Below, one piece after another: positions 1 through 4,883 of a DNA stretch of 8,430 bases. The translations under genes and the position numbers were made by a program. The stretch is taken from the NCBI GenBank assembly GCA_023251855.1, contig JAHEYA010000085.1, forward strand, positions 1 to 8,430, read 5' to 3'. The notes beneath the pieces are model-generated. The model had not been told where the DNA came from. It saw only the letters and a list, made by a program, of their open reading frames with translations, and searched no databases. This DNA comes from Bacteroidota bacterium. GTDB taxonomy: Bacteria; Bacteroidota; Bacteroidia; 2-12-FULL-35-15. Positions within the stretch are counted from its first letter, which is position 1. Each line of letters starts with the position of its first letter.

Positions 1-716
1 GGCAAATCATTAGTATTCAATGTGTTTTCTGCTATCCAATCATTTCCTCCAAAGTGACTGTCTAAAAGACCAAGTACGGTATCATCTACTTTGCCTGCCA
101 ATATAATTTTACAATTGTTTGCCTTATAAAATTTGGAATAAAATGTATTCAAATGAGAGCGGTTGATATGATCAAAATCGGCTTCGATTACATTTATTCC
201 ATACGGATGTTTTGCTCCGAAGAGCAATTCAGTAAAACGTTTCCGGGCAATGTTACCCAATTTTTGATTGTCGACAAGAAATTTTTGTTTTCTATTACGA
301 ATGTGTGTATCCAGCTCCTGTTGCGGAAAAACAGAGTCTTTAATAATCTGCTCGATTACAAGGAGTGTTGATTTTAAATGTTTGTTGAGTGTATATAAAA
401 CGATGGAGGCATTATCTTGTGAAACACCTGTTTCGAGGAAAGCACCATAATAATCAACCTTCTCAGCTATTTGAGAGGCATTTAATTTAGAGGTGCCCTC
501 TTCAAGCATTGAATTTACAGCGGAGGCCTGTAAAGGAATTTGTTGCTGATACACACCGGCAGAAAATAAAAACTCAATTTTAATAAGTTCCTGAGTTCCA
601 GCATTAACTGAGTATACAGGGATATTGTTTCGCAAACGCTGTTCGCTTGCTTTTATCATTTCGATTTTTTCTACTGTTTGAAAAGCAGGGGATTTTTTTC
701 TGTCGATGGTTTGCAT
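1..716 (-). CDS. M16 (insulinase-like) peptidase family protein, non-catalytic subunit, 3' end outside the window
   Basis: Reading the minus strand from the ATG at 716 gives 238 uninterrupted codons running off the left edge. The protein has the fold signature of the N-terminal M16 domain: a beta-strand ending in FSAGV, a helix followed by GT (LEEGTSK, residues 71-77), then a K.DYYGAFLE segment, DNASIVLYTLNKHL, and later a KHPYG...F...H...FY..FY..NNCKIILAGKV stretch typical of the processing-peptidase family. The zinc motif HxxEH, which should sit just before the GT, is replaced by SAVNS (residues 65-69), so this copy should not bind zinc or cleave peptides. Bacteroidota often encode such dead M16 subunits next to an active one, and the partner could lie outside the window. 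There is no signal peptide: the N-terminus is polar (MQTIDRKKS), so a cytoplasmic or partner-tethered location is likely. No Shine-Dalgarno precedes the ATG; the upstream sequence is A/T only. Family assignment is firm, role inferred. Confidence 0.85.
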   Translation of the reverse strand, partial: MQTIDRKKSPAFQTVEKIEMIKASEQRLRNNIPVYSVNAGTQELIKIEFLFSAGVYQQQIPLQASAVNSMLEEGTSKLNASQIAEKVDYYGAFLETGVSQDNASIVLYTLNKHLKSTLLVIEQIIKDSVFPQQELDTHIRNRKQKFLVDNQKLGNIARKRFTELLFGAKHPYGINVIEADFDHINRSHLNTFYSKFYKANNCKIILAGKVDDTVLGLLDSHFGGNDWIAENTLNTNDL

Positions 717-720
717 GGTT

Positions 721-793
721 TATATTTTTAAATAAAATTATACCAACATCTATTATGAATTGATCCTTGTTCTTGGACCTCACCCCCAGCCCC
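721..793. repeat. Dispersed intergenic repeat, copy 1
   Basis: The 42 bases at 752-793 match 2776-2817 in the same orientation with six differences, both ending in the block GGACCTCACCCCCA. Weaker A/T-rich similarity extends the match left to 721 (copy 2: 2751), both starting TATATTTT and AAATAA, with a short gap. Each copy lies on the 5' side of a minus-strand gene (M16 here, UbiD for copy 2). The GC-rich part resembles a repeat widespread between genes of Bacteroidota; that is from general knowledge, the match between the two copies is seen directly. Confidence 0.75.
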
Positions 794-810
794 TCTCCAA
801 AGGAGAGGGG
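790..810. repeat. 9-bp perfect hairpin at the end of repeat copy 1
   Basis: CCCCTCTCC (790-798) and GGAGAGGGG (802-810) are perfect complements around an AAA loop. It lies 30 bp beyond the stop codon of the UbiD gene and between it and the next minus-strand gene. There is no T tract after it in the minus direction, so it is not a standard intrinsic terminator. It may still protect a 3' RNA end or slow transcription, but its place inside a dispersed repeat suggests that it belongs to the repeat itself. Confidence 0.7.
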
Positions 811-840
811 AGTGATAATATCATTTTGAAAAAAATTTAA

Positions 841-2691
841 TTAAAAAATTCCATATAGCGATTTTCCTTTTGTTGCCAGCTCATCCACACGTTTTTCAAT
901 TTCGGGATCTTTTACAAGTGGGGGCGCATGGTGTGGTTTAATGCGGGCATCAATTATCAGCGAGCCTGTACAACCCCAATGTTTATTTTCAACAAAACTA
1001 CCAATGCCGTGAATATCGTGAGATGGATTACTGCGCGTAAAGGTAACCCATAAAAAGTTATTTAAGTTGCGGGCAACAAATTCGCTGTCGTCACAAATGA
1101 TCAGCAATGGAAAAGAAGGGAGATGTGAGACATGAGATGTGAGAGAAGAGATCTGAGATGTGAGATATGAGATGTGAGATGTGGTGTTCTCGTCAATATA
1201 ATTTCCTGCTTCTATAGCAATTACACCGGGCATTACCAATTTTGGATTCCGGAATCCGTCAGGTAAATTCAATTCATTTAATTCTGTTCCGAGTTCTCTT
1301 TTTTTATCTCCTGCTGCAGCAATCACCACTTTACTACCACTGTTTAAATCAGTACCGCTATAATCTAACGTATCAATTGTTGTTCGTGTATGAAAGTGTA
1401 AATCTCTTGTCCAGTCGACCCTTTCAAGTACATGTTTAAAATAATTTGCAACAGCATGAGTGGTTATTTTAGGATTATCTTCACCGGCAATAATGAACAG
1501 ATATTTAGCTAAACTTAATTGTCCGGAACCCAATATATGATTAGCAATTGTGAGTATTTCCTGTGGTTTGCGTTCTCCATTGTATGGTGTGTAACGCTCG
1601 CTACCAATGGCTAATAGAAGGGGGTGTACCCCGGAGGCATCTACCGCATGTATACTTTTTAATCCGGGAATCTCTTTAGGAATGGCATTACCCGTAATTT
1701 CGTGTATCAACTCACCAAAGCTAGTATCTTCCTGTGGCGGCCGGCCAACAACGGTGAATGGCCAAATAGCGTTATTGCGATGGAACACCTTGTGAACACG
1801 CATCATCGGGAAATCATGTTTCAAGCTATAGTATCCAAGATGGTCGCCAAATGGGCCTTCTGGTTTGTTTTCATTTGGAAAAACTTCACCAGTAATTACA
1901 AAATCTGCATCGGATGCAATACAAAAACCATTCACATAGGAATAGCGTATTCTTCTGTTGCCAAGGGCTCCGGCAAAAGTAAGTTCGCTCATTCCTTCGG
2001 GCAAAGGCATTACAGCGCCTAGTGTGAGGGATGGCGGACCACCAACAAATATGCTTACTTTAAGTGGCTGGTTTTTCGCATTTGATTTCGACTGATGAAT
2101 ACCGATACCGCGATGAAGCTGATAATGCAAGCCAATTTCTTTATCAGGAATATAATTATTGCCATTTAATTGTATTCGGTACATTCCTAAATTAGAATTG
2201 AGTACACCCGGTTTATCAATATCCTCGGTATATACAAGCGGTAGTGTGATAAATGCACCTCCATCATTTGGCCAACATTTAATTTGTGGCAATTTAGAAA
2301 TTGTAGTTTGATTTTGTAAAACGATCCCGCTATAATGCGGGATAGATTTTTTCGGCAGCGCAGAAAATGCAGTAAGTCCTAAATTGGCATATTTAAATGG
2401 GTGTTTGAGGGCTTCAAGTGGATTATTTTTTAGATCAATGAGTGTTTTTATTTTTTCAATGGTATCTCTAAAAATAAATTTGCTGCGTTCTAAAGAGCCG
2501 TATAAATTGGAGGTTGCTTTGAATTTACAATTTTTAATATTTTCAAATAACAAAGCCGGACCATTGTTTTCAAACACACGCAGATGAATAGCTGCCATTT
2601 CCAATTCTGAATTAACTTCTTCTTTAACACGGATGAGGTGTCCGTGTTTTTCAAGATCATCAATGCATTCCTGTGTGTTTTTATATCCCAT
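841..2691 (-). CDS. UbiD-family prenyl-FMN-dependent decarboxylase
   Basis: A complete 616-residue protein. UbiD enzymes catalyse reversible decarboxylation of aromatic or unsaturated acids using prenylated FMN made by UbiX; no UbiX gene is in the window. Family marks in order: GMYRIQL (169-175, with the active-site Arg at 172), HRGIGIH (194-200), VGGPPSLTLGAVMPLPEGMSE (216-236), EGPFGDHLGYY (278-288, supplying the acidic residues E278 and D283 of the Glu/Arg/acid triad), VGRPPQED (315-322), and near the C-terminus WVTFTRSNPSHDI and DARIKPHHAPPL. At 616 residues it belongs to the longer UbiD branch with an extended C-terminus, not the ~500-residue E. coli UbiD type; the substrate cannot be told (quinone precursor or aromatic acid are both possible). 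Residues 505-525 are a low-complexity insert made of three 7-residue repeats encoded by a tandem 7-bp DNA repeat. This lies outside the catalytic motifs, so the enzyme may remain active. Start: ATG preceded by an A/T-rich stretch with no Shine-Dalgarno. Confidence 0.93.
   Translation of the reverse strand: MGYKNTQECIDDLEKHGHLIRVKEEVNSELEMAAIHLRVFENNGPALLFENIKNCKFKATSNLYGSLERSKFIFRDTIEKIKTLIDLKNNPLEALKHPFKYANLGLTAFSALPKKSIPHYSGIVLQNQTTISKLPQIKCWPNDGGAFITLPLVYTEDIDKPGVLNSNLGMYRIQLNGNNYIPDKEIGLHYQLHRGIGIHQSKSNAKNQPLKVSIFVGGPPSLTLGAVMPLPEGMSELTFAGALGNRRIRYSYVNGFCIASDADFVITGEVFPNENKPEGPFGDHLGYYSLKHDFPMMRVHKVFHRNNAIWPFTVVGRPPQEDTSFGELIHEITGNAIPKEIPGLKSIHAVDASGVHPLLLAIGSERYTPYNGERKPQEILTIANHILGSGQLSLAKYLFIIAGEDNPKITTHAVANYFKHVLERVDWTRDLHFHTRTTIDTLDYSGTDLNSGSKVVIAAAGDKKRELGTELNELNLPDGFRNPKLVMPGVIAIEAGNYIDENTTSHISYLTSQISSLTSHVSHLPSFPLLIICDDSEFVARNLNNFLWVTFTRSNPSHDIHGIGSFVENKHWGCTGSLIIDARIKPHHAPPLVKDPEIEKRVDELATKGKSLYGIF
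1119..1181. repeat. Nine tandem 7-bp units (TGAGATG-like) inside the UbiD gene
   Basis: Reading the plus strand in steps of seven from 1119 gives GGAGATG, TGAGACA, TGAGATG, TGAGAGA, AGAGATC, TGAGATG, TGAGATA, TGAGATG, TGAGATG. Nine units make 63 bp, a multiple of both 7 and 3, so the frame of the gene is kept. On the coding strand the translation is SHISYLT, SQISSLT, SHVSHLP (residues 505-525). The unit composition is unlike the surrounding coding sequence. Confidence 0.92.
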
Positions 2692-2750
2692 AAAGAAAAG
2701 TTCTTATTCTCTGTTCCTCACTAAAAGGCGAGATAAGAGTTGAAGAATAG

Positions 2751-2817
2751 TATATTTTAAATAATTATAATACCGACTATGAATCGATCCCTTTTCTCGG
2801 ACCTCACCCCCAACCCC
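2751..2817. repeat. Dispersed intergenic repeat, copy 2, broken off at the insertion sequence
   Basis: This is the counterpart of the repeat at 721-793. The match covers the A/T-rich part, a CTATGAATCGATCC segment and the GGACCTCACCCCCA block, and stops exactly where the conserved end of the insertion sequence begins (2819). Copy 1 continues into a hairpin (790-810), which is missing here. The repeat therefore appears to have been interrupted by, or fused to, the insertion sequence. Confidence 0.7.
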
Positions 2818-2835
2818 CATAGCCGTCAGGCTAAG
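2800..2835 (+). repeat. Left inverted repeat of the IS including GC-rich flank
   Basis: These 36 bases match the reverse complement of 4270-4305 with only two adjacent differences (AA at 2812-2813 against TG). The inner 17 bases form the IS end proper. The outer 19 bases (GACCTCACCCCCAACCCCC) also belong to the dispersed intergenic repeat seen at 776-793. Within the IS end, TAGCC (2820-2824) and GGCTA (2829-2833) can pair around GTCA. Confidence 0.85.
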
Positions 2836-2885
2836 GATATAAACAGTTGATTGTGAGCAATAATAAATTGTTAGTGCAACAGCAA

Positions 2886-2942
2886 TTGAGAGTTTCAATA
2901 AAATTGCAATTCACCAAAAAAGCAAAATTATGAAACTCTCAA
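2886..2942 (+). promoter_or_regulatory. 12-bp inverted repeat overlapping the transposase start codon
   Basis: TTGAGAGTTTCA at 2886-2897 is the exact complement of TGAAACTCTCAA at 2931-2942, with a 33-nt loop. The right arm starts at the second base of the ATG (2930-2932). RNA entering from outside the element would fold the start codon into a stem, whereas a transcript that starts inside the loop would lack the left arm. A -7-like box, TAAAATTG at 2899-2906 (one mismatch to TAnnTTTG), would place the native start near 2913, inside the loop. IS10 and IS50 are known to silence read-through transcripts this way; that it works so here is inference. Confidence 0.6.
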
Positions 2943-3136
2943 ATGGCACTGGTACTGTCAGCAAAGATAAAATAATTGAAATGATAAAAGAGTTCTTTGA
3001 CACAAAATTTATTGAAGATACAGCTAGGCTGACAAAATTTGTACAGAGAGAAAGCAAACTTCAAGGCATAAATTTTTTTTCTCTGTGTGTTTACGGCAAA
3101 AAAATCAGAAACAACAAGTGTGGAAGATTTATGTAG
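2930..3136 (+). pseudogene. IS4-family transposase, N-terminal part (first reading frame)
   Basis: The ATG at 2930 opens a 68-codon frame whose first ~57 residues (MKLSNGTGTVSKDKIIEMI… to …GINFFSLCV) look like the helical N-terminal domain of IS4 transposases, with a KFVQRESKLQGINFF segment of the type that precedes the catalytic core. It then drifts into a basic tail and stops at 3134-3136. The frame at 3087 continues the domain (SETTSVEDLCRELQ…RKQSLQERF), one base out of register. The crossover must fall between 3073 and 3104, a stretch holding a run of eight T (3073-3080) and a run of seven A (3098-3104). Joined, the two frames give about 447 residues, the usual length of the family. Confidence 0.75.
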
Positions 3137-4274
3137 GGAATTACAAAAAGAGGGAGTTGAAATTAGAAAACAAAGTTTGCAAGAACGCTTTAATGAGCCG
3201 GCATCGAACTTTATGAAAAAGATGGTGGAACATGCTTTATCCAATAAATTAGAGATAAGCAGTAAAAAAATAGCCTGTAAATTTGAAAGGATTGTTGTAA
3301 ATGATTCAACAACGTTTCAATTACCTGAAGAATATTCACACAAATATAAGGGTTGTGGAGGTGGAGGCTCTATTGCTGGAATAAAAAATCAATATTGTTA
3401 CGATTTGCTTTCTCAGGAAATCATAGATATTACAGTGCAGTCAGGTGCCGTGCCAGATGTTAGCTATTTATTGCAAGACTTACGTAAGAATGATTTGCGA
3501 ATAGAGGATTTAGGATACTTTAAGGTAGATAAGCTTAGACTAGTAGAAGAAGCACAAGCGTGTTTTTTAAGTCGTTTAAAGTTTGGAGTAAATATCTATA
3601 TTTTAGAAAAAGAGAAATACAAACAACTGCATTTACTCGATGTGATTGATAAAATGAAGGAGGGAGAAATAAAAAGTATTCAGGTTTATTTAGGAGAAAA
3701 AGAAAAATTCCCCATCAAATTAGTATTAGAAAAAGTGGCAAATAAGTTAGCCAATGAAAAACGAAGGAAACTGAAAACAGATAAACAAAACAAACGCAAA
3801 GGCATTAGTAAAGATCGTTTAATTTTTTGTGACGTAAACGCATTTATAACAAATTGTACAGAAGAACAACTACCAAATCATTTGTTACGAGAGTGTTATA
3901 GTCTTAGATGGCAAATCGAAATAATATTTAAAGCATGGAAATCATTTTTTAAAATAGACAAGGTAAAACAAATGAAAATTGAAAGATTTGAATGTTTTCA
4001 TTATGGCTGTCTTATGTTGATTATAGTAAGTACACGTTTATTAAGATATTTCAAGCAATGGCATTTAAAGAAACATAAAGAAGAAATCAGTGATCTGAAA
4101 TTTTTTAAATTTATAGTATCAATAAAACAAGAAATAAAAGAGGTAATAAAAAAGCAAAAATTGGTTCTCTCACGCTTTTTAGACCAGCTATCTGAAATAA
4201 TAGAAAGAACATATGTAAAGGAACAAAAGAAAAACAAGCTAAAACCATTAACAATACTAAGAAACCTGGCTTAG
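3087..4274 (+). CDS. IS4-family DDE transposase, catalytic part (second reading frame)
   Basis: The 395-codon frame opens with a GTG that is only the first possible start; the true protein most likely begins at 2930 in the other frame. Catalytic residues, numbered from this GTG: D73 in IVVNDST, D141 in IEDLGYF, E278 in YSLRWQIEIIFKAWK. The last is a perfect Y-(2)-R-(3)-E-(6)-K signature (Y271, R274, E278, K285), diagnostic for the IS4 group. A long beta-strand insertion and a lysine-rich segment (residues ~165-245) separate D141 from E278, as is usual in this group. The stop codon TAG (4272-4274) lies within the right inverted repeat. Without the N-terminal domain the product would probably bind the IS ends poorly, so transposition would require frameshifting or slippage, or the copy is dead. 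Confidence 0.88.
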   Translation: MFTAKKSETTSVEDLCRELQKEGVEIRKQSLQERFNEPASNFMKKMVEHALSNKLEISSKKIACKFERIVVNDSTTFQLPEEYSHKYKGCGGGGSIAGIKNQYCYDLLSQEIIDITVQSGAVPDVSYLLQDLRKNDLRIEDLGYFKVDKLRLVEEAQACFLSRLKFGVNIYILEKEKYKQLHLLDVIDKMKEGEIKSIQVYLGEKEKFPIKLVLEKVANKLANEKRRKLKTDKQNKRKGISKDRLIFCDVNAFITNCTEEQLPNHLLRECYSLRWQIEIIFKAWKSFFKIDKVKQMKIERFECFHYGCLMLIIVSTRLLRYFKQWHLKKHKEEISDLKFFKFIVSIKQEIKEVIKKQKLVLSRFLDQLSEIIERTYVKEQKKNKLKPLTILRNLA

Positions 4275-4305
4275 CCTGACGGCTATGGGGGCAGGGGGTG
4301 AGGTC
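4270..4305 (-). repeat. Right inverted repeat of the IS including GC-rich flank
   Basis: Complement of 2800-2835 with two differences. The inner part contains the transposase stop codon and the same small palindrome as the left end (TAGCC 4272-4276, GGCTA 4281-4285). The outer part, GGGGGCAGGGGGTGAGGTC at 4287-4305, is the opposite-facing arm of the GC-rich intergenic repeat. Confidence 0.85.
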
Positions 4306-4322
4306 TTGAAGCCTTGGAAGCA

Positions 4323-4730
4323 CTAAAAATCACGATGTTCTTTCACATAATCGGTGATATAATCAACAATCTCTTTGGTATCTGTTCCCGGAGGAAACAG
4401 CTTGCCAACGCCTTGTTCATTTAGTTTTTGCATGTCCTTTATAGGAATGATTCCACCACCGGTAAGTAATACATCGGTTAATCCTTTTTCTTTCATCAGT
4501 GTGATTATTTTCGGGAAAACAGTATTGTGTGCACCTGAAAGAATACTCACTCCTATCGCATCCACATCTTCCTGTAAAGCGCTATTTACTACCATTTCTG
4601 GAGTTTGGCGTAGCCCGGTATAAATTACTTCCATACCCGCATCACGTAAAAATGAAGCAATCACTTTTGCTCCCCGGTCATGCCCGTCAAGTCCAACTTT
4701 AGCAATTAAAACCCGTATCGGTCGGCTCAT
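4323..4730 (-). CDS. Stand-alone cobalamin (B12)-binding domain protein, mutase small-subunit type
   Basis: A complete 135-residue protein equivalent to the C-terminal B12 domain of methylmalonyl-CoA mutase. All three cobalamin-binding motifs are present: DGHDRG (residues 15-20, with H17 as the lower axial cobalt ligand), SIL (62-64) and GGG (91-93, in LLTGGGIIP). In this family the domain carries adenosylcobalamin for a separate catalytic subunit with a TIM-barrel, as in isobutyryl-CoA or 2-hydroxyisobutyryl-CoA mutases. No large subunit and no MeaB-type chaperone gene lies in the window, so partner and substrate stay open. The start codon follows an A/T-rich stretch and there is no alternative upstream start in good context. 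The stop is followed after 36 bp by the IS end, so any downstream operon partner may have been separated by the insertion. Confidence 0.92.
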   Translation of the reverse strand: MSRPIRVLIAKVGLDGHDRGAKVIASFLRDAGMEVIYTGLRQTPEMVVNSALQEDVDAIGVSILSGAHNTVFPKIITLMKEKGLTDVLLTGGGIIPIKDMQKLNEQGVGKLFPPGTDTKEIVDYITDYVKEHRDF

Positions 4731-4754
4731 AAAATAGATTTTTTGAATCGGACA

Positions 4755-4762
4755 CGAATATA
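4755..4762 (-). promoter_or_regulatory. Possible -7 box for the B12-binding protein gene
   Basis: On the minus strand 4762-4755 reads TATATTCG, one mismatch from the Bacteroidota -7 consensus TAnnTTTG, 25 bases before the ATG at 4730. No good TTG is present at the -33 distance, so the call is weak. Confidence 0.35.
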
Positions 4763-4801
4763 CGAATTTCTGTATAGCTTAAAAAGGTTCCGGTAGGTGG
4801 G

Positions 4802-4834
4802 TTGTACGACAAATTTCACAAAGTTTTAATATTT
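4802..4834 (+). promoter_or_regulatory. Possible promoter for the membrane GT-C/TPR gene
   Basis: A TTG at 4802-4804 lies 25 bases ahead of TAATATTT (4827-4834), which has two mismatches to TAnnTTTG at near-consensus spacing. It would give a leader of some 40-90 nt depending on the start used. This intergenic stretch (4731-4883) lies between divergent genes and must hold promoters for both. Confidence 0.3.
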
Positions 4835-4883
4835 CGGCCTATGGAGTCGAATAGAATGCTTTAAACAGTGAACAGCAAATTCA

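Larger units (their letters stand above)
2819..4286 (+). mobile_element. IS4-family insertion sequence, about 1.47 kb
   Basis: The element consists of a DDE transposase gene bounded by identical 17-bp inverted ends, ATAGCCGTCAGGCTAAG at 2819-2835 and its complement at 4270-4286. The ends resemble the terminus of IS4 as I remember it (…GCCGATCAGTTAAGG), in line with the transposase family. Outside the ends, CCCCC at left and GGGGG at right extend the inverted match outward to 2800 and 4305. No direct target duplication is visible at either possible boundary, although IS4-type elements usually make one of about 10-13 bp. It sits between two minus-strand genes, 128 bp upstream of the UbiD start and 36 bp beyond the stop of the B12-binding protein, so it breaks no gene. 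The transposase is frameshifted, so the copy is probably dead or needs recoding. Confidence 0.88.

Noticed and set aside
153..450. Two short plus-strand open frames opposite the M16 gene
   Set aside because: Both are antisense shadows of the conserved M16 reading frame.
790..810. Intrinsic terminator for the UbiD gene
   Set aside because: The hairpin is strong but lacks a T tract in the minus direction, and it belongs to a dispersed repeat.
1119..1181. CRISPR-like array
   Set aside because: The units are 7 bp, adjacent and without spacers, inside a coding gene.
1702..2022. Plus-strand open frame of 106 codons opposite the UbiD gene
   Set aside because: It lies wholly inside a strongly conserved gene on the other strand and has no recognisable domain or promoter.
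2704..2898. Minus-strand open frame of 64 codons upstream of the UbiD gene
   Set aside because: It runs across the IS end and the intergenic repeat and starts at the left arm of the 12-bp inverted repeat, so it is a by-product of these elements.
2923..2930. Minus-strand -7 box TAATTTTG as an outward promoter from the IS toward the UbiD gene
   Set aside because: The eight bases fit the consensus, but there is no TTG at the right distance and the site overlaps the transposase start; too weak to list.
2939..3244. Minus-strand open frame of 101 codons across the transposase start
   Set aside because: Its translation is the antisense of the transposase N-terminus; composition is driven by the A-rich coding strand.
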